Assembly: GCF_031458255.1 (NCBI RefSeq)
Contig: NZ_JAVDYC010000001.1
Location: 9,348,501-9,412,500 of the forward strand
Length of the DNA stretch: 64,000 bases
DNA from: Catenuloplanes niger
GTDB taxonomy: Bacteria > Actinomycetota > Actinomycetes > Mycobacteriales > Micromonosporaceae
Direction: 5' to 3'
Shown in pieces: positions 32,443 through 41,117 of this stretch. Each line of letters opens with the position of its first letter. The first letter of the stretch is position 1. The notes beneath the pieces are model-generated. The model ran no database searches and was not told the origin of the DNA. It was given only the letters and a program-made list of their open reading frames with translations. Made by a program: the position numbers and the translations under genes.

Positions 32443-32787
32443 GTGGAGACACCAGTACGCGAACCCACGTTCCTGATCCTCACGGCGTTGGCCGCGGAGC
32501 CGCTGCACGGGTACGGGCTGATCACCGAGGTGGCCCGGCTGTCCGACGGGCGCGTGTCGCTGCGGCCCGGCACGCTGTACGGCGCGCTCGACCGGCTGGT
32601 CGACGCGGGGCTGGTCGCGGTGGAGCGGGAGGAGGTGGTGGACAGCCGGCTGCGCCGCTACTACCGGCTCACCGACCACGGCGGTGAGCTGCTCGCGGCG
32701 GAGACCGAGCGGATGCGCCGCAACGTCGAGGCCGCCACCGCGCGGTTGACCACGCGCACGCCCCGCCTCCGTGGAGGGACCGCGTGA
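32443..32787 (+). CDS. PadR-family regulator
   Basis: 114 aa. A compact PadR winged helix: LILTALAAEPLHGYGLITEVARLS, LRPGTLYGALDRLVDAGLVAVEREE, then the wing SRLRRYYRLTDHG. The short C-terminal helix is that of PadR-s2 proteins. GTG at 32443 has no ribosome site but a TATATT box at leaderless spacing. Its stop overlaps the membrane protein start, the usual PadR-target architecture. Confidence 0.85.
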   Translation: METPVREPTFLILTALAAEPLHGYGLITEVARLSDGRVSLRPGTLYGALDRLVDAGLVAVEREEVVDSRLRRYYRLTDHGGELLAAETERMRRNVEAATARLTTRTPRLRGGTA

Positions 32788-33764
32788 CCGACCTGGAACG
32801 CCGCTATCGGCGCCTGGTCCGGATCTTCTATCCGGCCGGCCACCACGACGCGCGCGGCACCGAGATCATCGACACGTACCTGGCCCTGGCCTCGCCGGAC
32901 CGGCGGTGGCCCGCCGCGGCGGACGTGACCGACCTGGCCGCCGGCGGGCTGCGCCAGCACGCGCGCGCGGCCGGCGCCACCGAGATCGGCGCCGGCGTAC
33001 GGCTGGCCGCGACGCTGGCGCTGTCGACCGCCACGGCCCTGGCCGGTGGCTGGGCCGTGCTGGAGGTCAACCCGTGGACGGTGGCGTGGTTCGGCTTCGC
33101 GCAGCACGGCACGCCGGTCTCGCTCGGCGTCGGCGTGTGGGCGGCCTGGCTGCTCGCCGCGGTGGTGCACCTGGTGGCGCCCGGCCGGTGGACGCGGCCG
33201 GCGATCGGCCTGGCCCTCGTCGTCACGGTCGCCGTCGTACCGTTCGCGGCCGTCGTCGACCAGGCCCGGCCGCCGCTGTTCGTGCTCCTCGCCCAGGCCG
33301 GCCTCGGGTTCGTGGCGCTCGGCTCCCCCGGCCGGCCGCCGGTGTGGCGGCGACTGCTGCCCCTCGCCGGCGCCGCCGCGGCCCTGCCCGTGGCGGCGGC
33401 CGTGGCGTACCGCGGTGGTGAGACGTTCGGGTATTACGGATGGCCCGCCGGCCAGGTCCTTCCGGGCGCCGGGCTCGCGCTTCTCCTGGTGGCGGCGCTG
33501 GCGGCGGGCCACGGCCGCCGCCGCGTGTGGGCGCTGTCGGTGCTGCTCACGCCGATCGGCTTGCTGTGGCTGCACCCGCTGGCCGAGGGGCTCGCGGTCA
33601 GCCGGTACGGCGGCGGGCCGCACGCGGACACCACGACCCTGGCCACCGCGGCGATCGTCGTGTCCGTGGCCGGCGCGGTGATCGCCACGTCAGCCGCGGT
33701 GACGGTCCGGCGCCGGATCACCTTCCCGGCCCGCGCGGAACACCGGAACGGAGTCCACCGGTAG
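32784..33764 (+). CDS. Multi-pass membrane protein coupled to PadR
   Basis: 326 aa, function unknown. A 65-residue cytosolic head (LERRYRRLVRIFYPAGHHDARGTEIIDTYL) typical of PadR-linked proteins in actinobacteria is followed by about eight hydrophobic helices. It overlaps PadR by 4 bases. Regulation by PadR through the promoter at 32412-32436 is expected. No transport motif is recognised. Confidence 0.78.
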   Translation: MTDLERRYRRLVRIFYPAGHHDARGTEIIDTYLALASPDRRWPAAADVTDLAAGGLRQHARAAGATEIGAGVRLAATLALSTATALAGGWAVLEVNPWTVAWFGFAQHGTPVSLGVGVWAAWLLAAVVHLVAPGRWTRPAIGLALVVTVAVVPFAAVVDQARPPLFVLLAQAGLGFVALGSPGRPPVWRRLLPLAGAAAALPVAAAVAYRGGETFGYYGWPAGQVLPGAGLALLLVAALAAGHGRRRVWALSVLLTPIGLLWLHPLAEGLAVSRYGGGPHADTTTLATAAIVVSVAGAVIATSAAVTVRRRITFPARAEHRNGVHR

Positions 33765-33954
33765 ACGCGGGTGACGCGTACCGGCGGTACCGCGGAAACA
33801 GCCGGCACCGGGAGCGGACGTGAGCGGTGCGGAACCGCCCGGCGCCGCAGCGTTCGTCCGGCCGGAAACCTCTCGCCCGGCGTCGAGGGACTTCCGAAAT
33901 CGCAGGAGAACGGCTCTGACAGAAGCGCGGAGGCGAGTGGGTGATCCAAGCCCC

Positions 33955-33966
33955 GGGCGATCGCCC
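33955..33966. promoter_or_regulatory. 12-bp palindrome before the catalase-like gene
   Basis: GGGCGATCGCCC, perfectly symmetric, is flanked by CCCC and (GC)GGGG and ends 29 bp before the gene start. It is an operator candidate; the rest of 33765-33995 holds nothing I can name. Confidence 0.35.
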
Positions 33967-33995
33967 GCGGGGCGGACGCTGCATGATCGACGACT

Positions 33996-34952
33996 ATGAC
34001 GGTGGAGTGGCGTGAGGACTACGTCGGTGGCTCGGCGGAGGCCGAGGAGCGGGCGTTTCGTGAGTACGCGCGGCGGATGACCGAGGTGCAGAACGCGCAT
34101 GCGCGGACGGCTGGCGCGCGGGCCGCGCACCGGACGTTGCACGCCAAGACCGTGGTCGGGGTGACCGGGGCGGAGCTGGTGTTCGCCGAGGACCTGCCGG
34201 GCGAGCTCAACGTCGGGGCGTTCGTGGCCAGGGCGCGGCTGGCCACCACGGTGCGGCTGTCGAACGCCTCGGGCGTGCCCCGGGCGGACACCGAGCCGGA
34301 TCTGCGTGGGGCGGCGCTGAAGGTGGCGCTGCCGGGTGGTGACGTGCACGACCTGCTCATGACCAGCTATCCGGTGTCGCACGTGCGGGACGCGCAGCAG
34401 TTCGTGGCCGTGGCGGAGATCGGAGCGGGGCCGCGGGCACTGGCGCTGCCACGGATGGTGGCGGCGGTCGGGGTGCGGGAGACGCTGCGGATCGTGGGGA
34501 ACCTGCGGCGGGCCACCCGGCGCAGCGAGAGCCTGGCGCTGGAGTCGTACTGGAGCCGGGGTGCGATCCTCTGGGGTGACGCCGGGCCGGTACGGTTCCG
34601 GCTGAGCCCGGTCGGGGCGGCGCACGGCGTACCCGCCGATGGGTTCGACGGGTTGGGGGTGGAGTTCCGGGCGCGGCTGGCGCGGGGGCCGGTGCGGTTC
34701 GGGTTGAGTGTGCAGCGCTTCGTGTCGCGGGAGCGGACGCCGATCGAGGACGGTGCGGTGGAGTGGGACGCGCCGTGGACGCCGGTGGCGACGCTGACCG
34801 TTCCGGGGCCGGAGGCGCTCGACGACGAGCGGGTGCACGGGATGGCGTTCAGCCCGTGGCACTGCCCGGCGGAGTTCCGGCCGCTGGGGAACCTCAACCG
34901 GGCCCGGCGCGCGGTCTACGCGGCGAGCGCGGCCGGGTGGCAGCGACAGTAG
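33996..34952 (+). CDS. Catalase-superfamily protein, degenerate active site
   Basis: 318 aa. Heme-catalase features: RTLHAKTVVGVTG (His49 as the distal His), TTVRLSNASG, DLRGAALKVALPGG and SYPVSHVRDAQQF. But the catalytic Asn position appears as Ser/Tyr-Pro in SYPVSH, and the C-terminal RxFSYxDTQ heme-Tyr motif is missing; instead the end reads PWHCPAEFRPLGNLNRARR. It is much shorter than ordinary catalases (~480 aa). It may be an allene-oxide-synthase-like or otherwise altered heme protein. The codon usage at this locus is slightly less GC-extreme. Confidence 0.75.
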   Translation: MTVEWREDYVGGSAEAEERAFREYARRMTEVQNAHARTAGARAAHRTLHAKTVVGVTGAELVFAEDLPGELNVGAFVARARLATTVRLSNASGVPRADTEPDLRGAALKVALPGGDVHDLLMTSYPVSHVRDAQQFVAVAEIGAGPRALALPRMVAAVGVRETLRIVGNLRRATRRSESLALESYWSRGAILWGDAGPVRFRLSPVGAAHGVPADGFDGLGVEFRARLARGPVRFGLSVQRFVSRERTPIEDGAVEWDAPWTPVATLTVPGPEALDDERVHGMAFSPWHCPAEFRPLGNLNRARRAVYAASAAGWQRQ

Positions 34953-34962
34953 GGTGTCCGGT

Positions 34963-35694
34963 ATGCCGCTGCGTCCCGTGCAGGTGAACATCAAGGCGAC
35001 GAGTGATTCGGTGCTCGGCCGGTTCTGGGCGGACGCGCTCGGCTGGGGTGTCTCCAGCGAGGGGCCGGGCGTGACCAATGTCGAGCCGGCCGGGTACACC
35101 TATCCGGACCCGGCGGTGTTCTACATCGACGTCGTCACGGTGCCGGACCCGGAGACGGTGCGATACCGCGCGCACCTCGACCTGGCCACCACGTCCCCGG
35201 GCCAGCAGGCGGAGCTGGTGGCGCGGCTGACCGCGCTGGGGGCGACGCCGGCCGACATCGGGCAGGGTGACGTGCCGTGGACGGTGCTGGCCGACCCGGA
35301 GGGCAACCTGTTCTGCGTGCTGGAGCCGCGGGAGGTGTACCGGGACACCGGCCCGATCGCGGCGGTGGTGGTCGGCTGCGCGGATCCGCGGGCGATGGCC
35401 CGGTTCTGGGGTGCGGCGACGGACTGGGCCGTGCACGAGGTGACCGACGAGTTCGCGTCACTGCGGTCGGCGACGGGTGTCGGGCCGTACCTGGAGTTCA
35501 TCCGCGGTGCCGGGCCGGAGGACGGCCGGGTGCATCTCGACCTGCGGCCGTACCCGGGGGATGACCAGGCGGCCGAGGTGGCGCGGCTGCGCGGGCTCGG
35601 TGCGACCGCGATCGACGTGGGGCAGGGCGACGTGCCGTGGCGGTGTCTGGCCGACCCGGAGGGCAACGAGTTCTGCGTGCTCAGCGCCGGATAA
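34963..35694 (+). CDS. Double-VOC glyoxalase-like protein
   Basis: 243 aa formed by two homologous halves (residues 1-121 and 122-243), each starting with a beta-alpha motif (SVLGRFWADALGWGV; AMARFWGAATDWAV) and ending with the near-identical block D(I/V)GQGDVPW..LADPEGN.FCVL. The family is the actinobacterial glyoxalase-like/bleomycin-resistance group; the substrate is unknown. ATG at 34963 follows AGGGTG 7 bases away and just overlaps no gene: the catalase-like stop is at 34952, suggesting co-transcription. Confidence 0.82.
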   Translation: MPLRPVQVNIKATSDSVLGRFWADALGWGVSSEGPGVTNVEPAGYTYPDPAVFYIDVVTVPDPETVRYRAHLDLATTSPGQQAELVARLTALGATPADIGQGDVPWTVLADPEGNLFCVLEPREVYRDTGPIAAVVVGCADPRAMARFWGAATDWAVHEVTDEFASLRSATGVGPYLEFIRGAGPEDGRVHLDLRPYPGDDQAAEVARLRGLGATAIDVGQGDVPWRCLADPEGNEFCVLSAG

Positions 35695-35734
35695 CCCGGT
35701 CGACGCGGGCACGGATCGGTGGTAGACAGCCACG

Positions 35735-36493
35735 GTGGACTTCGCTGAGCATCTGCGCCTGATCGACGAGCGGTCGACCGCGTTCCGTGCGGTGGTCGCC
35801 GCCGCCCCCAGCCTGGACGCGCTGGTGCCGTCGTGTCCGGAGTGGACGCTGGCCGACCTGGTCCAGCACCTGGGTGAGGGGCGCCGGCGCTGGGCGGTCA
35901 CGGTCGCGGCCGGGCCGGCCGACGCTCCCCCGCCGCGGTCCGCCTGGGAGACCACGGCGCCGGCGGATCACCTCGGGTGGCTGGCCGCGACGACGCGGGA
36001 GCTGGTGGACGCGCTGCGCGAGGCCGGGCCGGACCGGGAGTGCTGGACGTGGTGGGAGAAGGCACCGCACACCAGCGGCGCGGTCGCCCGGCACCAGTTG
36101 CAGCAGATGGCGGTGCACACCTACGACGCCCAGCTCACCGTGGGAGCACCGGAGCCGCTGCCGGCGTCGGTGGCGCTGGACGGGGTGGACGAGTTCCTGA
36201 CCACCTGCGTGGCGACGAGCACGGCCTGGCCGCACGAGCCCGCGGTCATCCACTACCACGCCACCGAGGGGTACGGCTGGCGTGTGCGCCTGTCGGCGGA
36301 CGGCGCCGAGGTCTCCCGCCTGAGCGACACCGCGACCGGCAGCGACACCGCGACCGGCGCCGACGCCTCCGCGACCGCCTGCGCCAGCGACCTGGTCCTG
36401 TTCTTCTACGGCCGGATCCCGATGGACGCGGTCAAGGCCGACGGTGACCTGCGGGTCTTCGAGCGGCTCATCGCCTGGGATCCGAGCGCGTAG
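35735..36493 (+). CDS. Maleylpyruvate isomerase-fold (DinB-like) mycothiol-dependent protein
   Basis: 252 aa. The N-terminal DinB-like four-helix bundle has the metal-binding signature: His in TLADLVQHLGE and GAVARHQLQQMAVHTYDAQL (His, His, Asp). This is the TIGR03083/MDMPI_N family, known for mycothiol-dependent isomerases and transferases. A C-terminal MDMPI_C-like domain follows. A short duplication (SDTATGSDTATG) lies around residue 200. GTG start; the frame follows the double-VOC gene by 40 bp and may be one transcript. Confidence 0.82.
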   Translation: MDFAEHLRLIDERSTAFRAVVAAAPSLDALVPSCPEWTLADLVQHLGEGRRRWAVTVAAGPADAPPPRSAWETTAPADHLGWLAATTRELVDALREAGPDRECWTWWEKAPHTSGAVARHQLQQMAVHTYDAQLTVGAPEPLPASVALDGVDEFLTTCVATSTAWPHEPAVIHYHATEGYGWRVRLSADGAEVSRLSDTATGSDTATGADASATACASDLVLFFYGRIPMDAVKADGDLRVFERLIAWDPSA

Positions 36494-37156
36494 TCAGCCG
36501 GTCAGGCCGGCCTGGTAGGCCAGCAGCGCGGCCTGGACGCGGTTGCGCAGGCCGAGGCGCGACAGGATCGCGCTGACGTGCGTCTTGACCGTGCCCTCGA
36601 CCAGGTGCAGATCGGCCGCGATCTCCGCGTTGGACAGACCGGAGCCGACCAGCCGCAGCACGTCGCGTTCCCGGTCGGTGAGCGCGGCCAGCCGCTCCCG
36701 GGCGGCCACGCCGCGGGTCAGGTGGCCGCCGGTGCCGCTGCCGTCGAAGCGGGTGATGACGCGGCGGGCGACCTTCGGCGACAGGTACGCGCCGCCGTCC
36801 GCGACCGCGCGCACGCCGGTGACGAGTTCGCGCGGGTCACCGGTCTTGAGCACGAACCCGCCGGCGCCGGCGTCGAGCGCGCGGGCGATGTACTCGTCCT
36901 CGGAGAACGTGGTCAGCATGATCACGGCGACGGACGGCACCGCGCGGCGCAGTTCCGCGGCCGCCTCCAGGCCGTCCATCACCGGCATGCGGATGTCCAG
37001 CAGCGCGACGTCGGGCCGGTGCCGGCGGGCCAGGTCGACGGCCTCGCGCCCGTTCCCGGCCTCGGCGACCACCTCGACGGTCGGCTCCGTGGCGAGGATC
37101 GCGGCGACCCCGGCCCGGATCATCGTCTCGTCGTCGGCCAGCAGCACACGGATCAC
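36494..37156 (-). CDS. NarL/LuxR-type response regulator
   Basis: 220 aa. Receiver domain with phospho-acceptor Asp54 (LLDIRMP), the Asp pair in LLADDE, and Lys in VLKTGD. LuxR-type HTH in the last ~65 residues (LTDRERDVLRLVGSGLSNAEIAADLHLVEGTVKTHVSAIL). GTG at 37156 follows AAGGAAT and 16 bases after the histidine kinase stop, so both are co-transcribed and form a pair. Its stop abuts the stop of the DinB-like gene. Confidence 0.88.
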   Translation of the reverse strand: MIRVLLADDETMIRAGVAAILATEPTVEVVAEAGNGREAVDLARRHRPDVALLDIRMPVMDGLEAAAELRRAVPSVAVIMLTTFSEDEYIARALDAGAGGFVLKTGDPRELVTGVRAVADGGAYLSPKVARRVITRFDGSGTGGHLTRGVAARERLAALTDRERDVLRLVGSGLSNAEIAADLHLVEGTVKTHVSAILSRLGLRNRVQAALLAYQAGLTG

Positions 37157-37172
37157 GGCGGCGGGATTCCTT

Positions 37173-38576
37173 TCAGCCGGCGGGGAACGCGTCCTTGGCC
37201 ACGAGGCGGCCGTCGCGGAAACACAGACGGTATACGTCGAACGGCGCCGGCAGGAAACCCGCGGCCGACCGGTAGTACTCGCAGGTGCTCCCGGCCGGCG
37301 GCGTCGGCCCGGCCTCGTCGCGCCGCTCCGGCACCTGGCGGGCCGGCAGCAGACCGGCGACGTCGTCGCGGTGCGCACCGACCTGCATCGCCCGGAACCG
37401 GTCCGGTGGCAGGTGCGAGCTGAGGCTGTCCTGGGCGTAGACCGCCATCAGCGCACCGACCAGCACGATGATCAGCGCCGTCGGCACCGCGAGCGCCAGC
37501 ATCAGCCCGCGCCGGGCTCGCCGCCGGGCGCGCCGGAACCCGGCCGGTTCCGCGTCGAACGGCGGCACCACCGGCCCGGACCGCACCGGCAGCCGCGCCG
37601 CCACCTCGAACCCGCCGTCGGGCAGCGGACCGGCCCGCAGCGCGCCACCGGCCAGCCCGACACGTTCCCGGAGACCGGTGAGCCCACGTCCGCCGTGCGG
37701 CAACGCGGTCACGGTGGGCGCGGCGGACCCGGCGGTGTTCCGGACGGTCACGGCGATCTCGTCGCCGTCCCGGCCGAGCCGCACCCGCACCGACGCGCCG
37801 GCCGCGTGCTTGGTCGCGTTGGTCAGGGCCTCCTGCACCACCCGGTACGCGGCCCGGTACTGCACCGGGGCCACGTCAGCGAAGTGCGGAGAACCGGCGT
37901 TCCCGGGTACGTCCGGCGCGCTCGGCGAGCCGGGACCGTCCACGTGCAGCGAGACGGGAATGCCGGAGGCGGCCGCGCGGGTGATCAGGTCCTCGATGCG
38001 CTCGTCGGCCGGCCGCAGCGGGACCTCGTCGGATTCGTCGCGCAGCAGACCGACGATGTCGCTGAGCCGCTCGGCCGCGTCCGTCACGCCGGCGCGCAGT
38101 CCCGACGCGGCCGCCCGCTGCTCCGGTGTCAGGCCGGCGGCCAGTTCGAACGCGCCGGCACGCAACGCGATGAGGCTCAGCTCGTGCCCGAGCGAGTCGT
38201 GCATGTCCTGCGCGATCCGCGCGCGCTCCCGCAGCCGGGCCTGCTCGGCGACCGCCTGCTGCTCCCGTTCCAGCTGCGCCGCCTGCTCCCAGCCGGAACG
38301 CTCCAGCGCGGCCCGCAACCGCCGGAACGAGCCGAGCAGCGCCGGGAACAACGCACAGCCGATCACCCCGGCGATCCACACCAGCCACGTGTAGACCTCC
38401 GCGCCGCGGACGGCCTGGACCGCGGTGCCGAGGACCAGCACGCCGCCGAGCCCGGTGAGCGCGGGCAGGCCGAGCTCCCGGCGGCGGCCGGCGAGATAGG
38501 ACAGCACCGGCAGGATCGCGAGCAGCCGCCAGTCGAGCGCGCTGACGGCGAGCGCACCGAGAGCGAGAAGGATCAT
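37173..38576 (-). CDS. Sensor histidine kinase with an extra C-terminal TM and exodomain
   Basis: 467 aa. Four N-terminal TM helices (residues 1-85), a DHp of HisKA_3 type with phospho-His126 (RIAQDMHDSLGHELSL), an HATPase domain (VVQEALTNATKHA with Asn253; GGRGLTGLRERV). Unusually, after the ATPase domain there is a basic stretch, a further TM helix (358-380) and an exported C-terminal domain (385-467) with two Cys (432, 452). That domain (MQVGAHRDDVAGLL .. YRLCFRDGRLVAKDAF) resembles SmpA/OmlA- or BLIP-type folds. It could sense a cell-wall ligand or beta-lactam-like signal. ATG at 38576 follows the divergent YdcF-like promoter region. Confidence 0.87.
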   Translation of the reverse strand: MILLALGALAVSALDWRLLAILPVLSYLAGRRRELGLPALTGLGGVLVLGTAVQAVRGAEVYTWLVWIAGVIGCALFPALLGSFRRLRAALERSGWEQAAQLEREQQAVAEQARLRERARIAQDMHDSLGHELSLIALRAGAFELAAGLTPEQRAAASGLRAGVTDAAERLSDIVGLLRDESDEVPLRPADERIEDLITRAAASGIPVSLHVDGPGSPSAPDVPGNAGSPHFADVAPVQYRAAYRVVQEALTNATKHAAGASVRVRLGRDGDEIAVTVRNTAGSAAPTVTALPHGGRGLTGLRERVGLAGGALRAGPLPDGGFEVAARLPVRSGPVVPPFDAEPAGFRRARRRARRGLMLALAVPTALIIVLVGALMAVYAQDSLSSHLPPDRFRAMQVGAHRDDVAGLLPARQVPERRDEAGPTPPAGSTCEYYRSAAGFLPAPFDVYRLCFRDGRLVAKDAFPAG

Positions 38577-38700
38577 CCGGCCGAGGATATGGCCCCGCTC
38601 GCGCCGATCGGTCGCCCGGGTGCACCCGTGTCGGGACGGGGCCCGGTCCCGTTCTCCACTCCGGCAGGGCAGGATGGACCGCTCAGGATCAGGAGAACAG

Positions 38701-39372
38701 GTGCACCTCGGCAACACCACCACGCCCCGGATCGTGCGGGACGACGACCTCGGCGACGTCCCGGCCGGGCGGATGCTGGACGTGATGCGGGCGATGACCG
38801 CGGTGCTGAGCCTGCCGCAGGCGGCGGCGGAGCGGGCGGACGCGCTGATCGTGCCGAGCGGGCAGGGCGAGGAGTGGCGGATCACGCACGCGATCCGGCT
38901 CTGGGAGACCCGCCCGGAGCTGCGCCTCCTGCTGATCGCGAACGGGAACCCGGCGGAGACCACGTACGACGAGCTGAGCCCCGGCTACCTGCGCGGGCTC
39001 GGGCTACGACGGTGGGACGGCGTGCACGTGCAGGCCGAGCCGGCGCCGAACACGGCGCTGCAGGCCGGGTGGATCGCCGACCGGGTGGCCGAGCTGGGGA
39101 TCAGCGGTTTCGGGCTGTGCGTGTCGCCGTACCACCTGCTCCGGGCCTATCTGACCGTGCTGAAGGCACTCGACCGGCGCGGGCTGCGGGTGCCGGTCTG
39201 GCCGGTGCCGGTCGCGGTGTCACCGGACGCGCGCGTGCCGGAGACCGGCGCGACCGCGTACGAGCTGCTGCCGGGTGAGATCCAGCGGATCCTCACCTAC
39301 GCCGACCGGGGCTGGCTGGCCACGCCGGCCGAGCTCCGCGCGTACCTCGGCTGGCTCTGGTCGTCCCGCTGA
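38701..39372 (+). CDS. YdcF/DUF218-like protein
   Basis: 223 aa, weakly recognised. The layout is of the DUF218 (SanA/YdcF) fold: ADALIVPSGQGEEWRITHAIRLW, then LLLIANGNPAETTYDELSP and CVSPYHLLRAYLTVLKALDRRG. There is no signal peptide or TM helix. GTG at 38701 is chosen for the AGGAG site five bases before; ATG at 38674 is possible. Role unknown; it might act on nucleotides or lipid-linked sugars. Confidence 0.55.
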   Translation: MHLGNTTTPRIVRDDDLGDVPAGRMLDVMRAMTAVLSLPQAAAERADALIVPSGQGEEWRITHAIRLWETRPELRLLLIANGNPAETTYDELSPGYLRGLGLRRWDGVHVQAEPAPNTALQAGWIADRVAELGISGFGLCVSPYHLLRAYLTVLKALDRRGLRVPVWPVPVAVSPDARVPETGATAYELLPGEIQRILTYADRGWLATPAELRAYLGWLWSSR

Positions 39373-39418
39373 GGTTTCCCTGCCATCGGTTGTCAGGTAT
39401 TCCTGCGAGAGTGCCCGG

Positions 39419-40333
39419 ATGGAACACACGCTGGAAGGCAGGGTCGCGCTGGTCGCCGGCGCGACCCGGGGTGCCGGGCGGGGCATCGCGGTCGAGCTGG
39501 GCGCGGCCGGGGCGACGGTCTACGTGACCGGCCGCAGCACGCGCGCGGCACGTTCGGAGATGGACCGGCCCGAGACGATCGAGGAGACCGCGGAACTGGT
39601 CACCGCGGCCGGCGGCACCGGCGTCCCGGTCCGGGTCGATCACCTGGTGCCGGACGAGGTGCGCGCGCTGGTCGCCCGGATCGAGGCCGAGCAGGGCCGG
39701 CTGGACGTGCTGGTCAACGACATCTGGGGCGGTGAGATGCTGTTCAGCTGGACGGACCGGCTGTGGGAGCACTCGCTCGACGACGGGATGCGCATCCTCC
39801 GGCTGGCGATCGACACGCACATCGTCACCAGCCACGTCGCGCTGCCGCTGCTGCTGCGCACGCCGGGCGGGCTGGTCGTCGAGATGACCGACGGCACCGC
39901 CGACTACAACCGCGACCACTACCGGGTCTCGTTCTTCTACGACCTGGCCAAGACGTCCGTGCTGCGGATGGCGTACGCGCAGGCGCAGGAGATCGGCCCG
40001 CTCGGTGCGACCGCGGTCGCGCTCACCCCGGGCTGGATGCGCTCCGAGATCATGCTCGAGCACTTCGGCGTGACGGAGCCGACCTGGCGGGACGCGCTCG
40101 CCCGGGAACCGCACTTCGCGATCTCGGAGACACCGCGGTTCACCGGACGGGCCGTCGCCGCGCTCGCCGCCGACCCGGACCGGGCACGCTGGAACGGCAC
40201 GTCGCTGTCCAGCGGTGGCCTGGCGCGGGTCTACGGCTTCACCGACGTCGACGGCAGCCGCCCGGACGCGTGGCGCTACCTCGTCGAGGTGCAGGACCCA
40301 GGCCGGCCGGCGGATGTCACGGGCTACCGCTGA
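39419..40333 (+). CDS. Short-chain dehydrogenase/reductase, long form
   Basis: 304 aa. Cofactor motif AGATRGAGRGIA (residues 13-24), VNDIWGGE in place of the NNAG motif, and YDLAK as the Tyr/Lys motif (about 180-184). A C-terminal extension contains WNGTSLSSGGLARVYGFTDVDG, typical of this long SDR group that includes many unassigned reductases. The change of NNAG to NDIWGG is shared within this group. Start at 39419 lies 46 bp after the preceding gene. Confidence 0.82.
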   Translation: MEHTLEGRVALVAGATRGAGRGIAVELGAAGATVYVTGRSTRAARSEMDRPETIEETAELVTAAGGTGVPVRVDHLVPDEVRALVARIEAEQGRLDVLVNDIWGGEMLFSWTDRLWEHSLDDGMRILRLAIDTHIVTSHVALPLLLRTPGGLVVEMTDGTADYNRDHYRVSFFYDLAKTSVLRMAYAQAQEIGPLGATAVALTPGWMRSEIMLEHFGVTEPTWRDALAREPHFAISETPRFTGRAVAALAADPDRARWNGTSLSSGGLARVYGFTDVDGSRPDAWRYLVEVQDPGRPADVTGYR

Positions 40334-40361
40334 CCGGCCGGGGTGCGCGACCACCGGCGGC

Positions 40362-40637
40362 TCAGAGCGTGAACGTGCCGAGCTGGACGCTGGTGGTCAG
40401 CGCGGAGGTGGCGTTGTCGCCGACGACCGTGACGTCGAGGTCGTCGGCCATCGCCTGGCGCAGCAAGGAGATCCAGTTGCTGCGGGTGATCCGGTCGTTG
40501 ATCGGTGGATTGGGGTTCGTGACGTCCGACCACAGGACGAAGACCTCGCCGACCCCGGCGGAGTCGACGATCTGCGTCCAGGCGACGTCGTCCGAGAAGA
40601 TCTGGATGCAGCCGACTTTTCCGGTCTGGGATGCCAT
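40362..40637 (-). CDS. 91-aa hypothetical protein of the subtilase operon
   Basis: Not recognised. A 91-residue, slightly acidic protein with mostly beta pattern (CIQIFSDDVAWTQIVDS; EVFVLWSDVTNPNPPIND; DLDVTVVGDNATSALTTSVQLGTFTL) and one helix (NWISLLRQAMADD). There is no signal peptide. An AAGGAG ribosome site lies 7 bases before the ATG. It is the third gene after a subtilase and an SCP2 protein, 20 bases after the latter. A structural or bound partner role is guesswork. Confidence 0.65.
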   Translation of the reverse strand: MASQTGKVGCIQIFSDDVAWTQIVDSAGVGEVFVLWSDVTNPNPPINDRITRSNWISLLRQAMADDLDVTVVGDNATSALTTSVQLGTFTL

Positions 40638-40657
40638 GTGTCTCTCCTTCGACGAGA

Positions 40658-41065
40658 TCAGCGCCGCAGCCGGCGCACGACGAGACGGGCGCCGGCCACG
40701 TCGCCGCGGAAGCGCATCCGGCCGGCGATGACCGCGGCCATCGGGGCGAGCGTGCCCTCGGCGATGTCCCGCCAGGTCCGCTCGTCCGTGATGACCTCGA
40801 TCTCCGGCCGTGGCGGGGTGACGTCGTCCGGGGTCTCCTCGGACACCGTGGCACCGTCCGGGCCGAGCCGCAGCCGCCAGTACCGGGTGGCGTCGACGAG
40901 GTGGAAGCCGAGCGTGACCGGCTCCCGCTGACCGGGCCCGGCGAGCTCACCGAACCGGCGGAAGCTGCGGGACAGGTCGGCCGTGCCCGCGTCGATCAGA
41001 CGCGGCAGCGGGTCACAGAACTCGGCCATCGACGGGGATTTGCGTATCTGCTCCAGTGCGCTCAT
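40658..41065 (-). CDS. SCP2 sterol-transfer-like protein
   Basis: 135 aa. The SCP2 fold is indicated by the end (GTLAPMAAVIAGRMRFRGDVAGARLVVRRL) and by YWRLRLGPDGATVSEE, as in small actinobacterial SCP2-domain proteins that bind lipids or hydrophobic ligands. Start at 41065 has GAGAGG. It lies between the subtilase (34 bases upstream) and the 91-aa gene. Confidence 0.72.
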   Translation of the reverse strand: MSALEQIRKSPSMAEFCDPLPRLIDAGTADLSRSFRRFGELAGPGQREPVTLGFHLVDATRYWRLRLGPDGATVSEETPDDVTPPRPEIEVITDERTWRDIAEGTLAPMAAVIAGRMRFRGDVAGARLVVRRLRR

Positions 41066-41079
41066 CACACCTCTCTCAG

Positions 41080-41117
41080 AACTACGACATGGCTCAGGAC
41101 TACGACATGGCGGGAAG
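41080..41117. repeat. Direct duplication across the subtilase stop codon
   Basis: On the minus strand GCCATGTCGTAGT(C/T)CTGAG occurs twice in tandem (one mismatch). The first copy carries the real TAG stop; the second copy lies in the spacer to SCP2. It looks like a slippage duplication. Confidence 0.65.

Noticed and set aside
32010..32573. Extended methyltransferase start at 32573
   Set aside because: It would cross the AT-rich non-coding patch and the PadR promoter and gene; MPSVDDPSS at 32009 is a normal start.
33765..33995. Part of a 469-aa minus-strand frame (33690-35099)
   Set aside because: His/Arg/Pro-rich shadow of the catalase-like gene.
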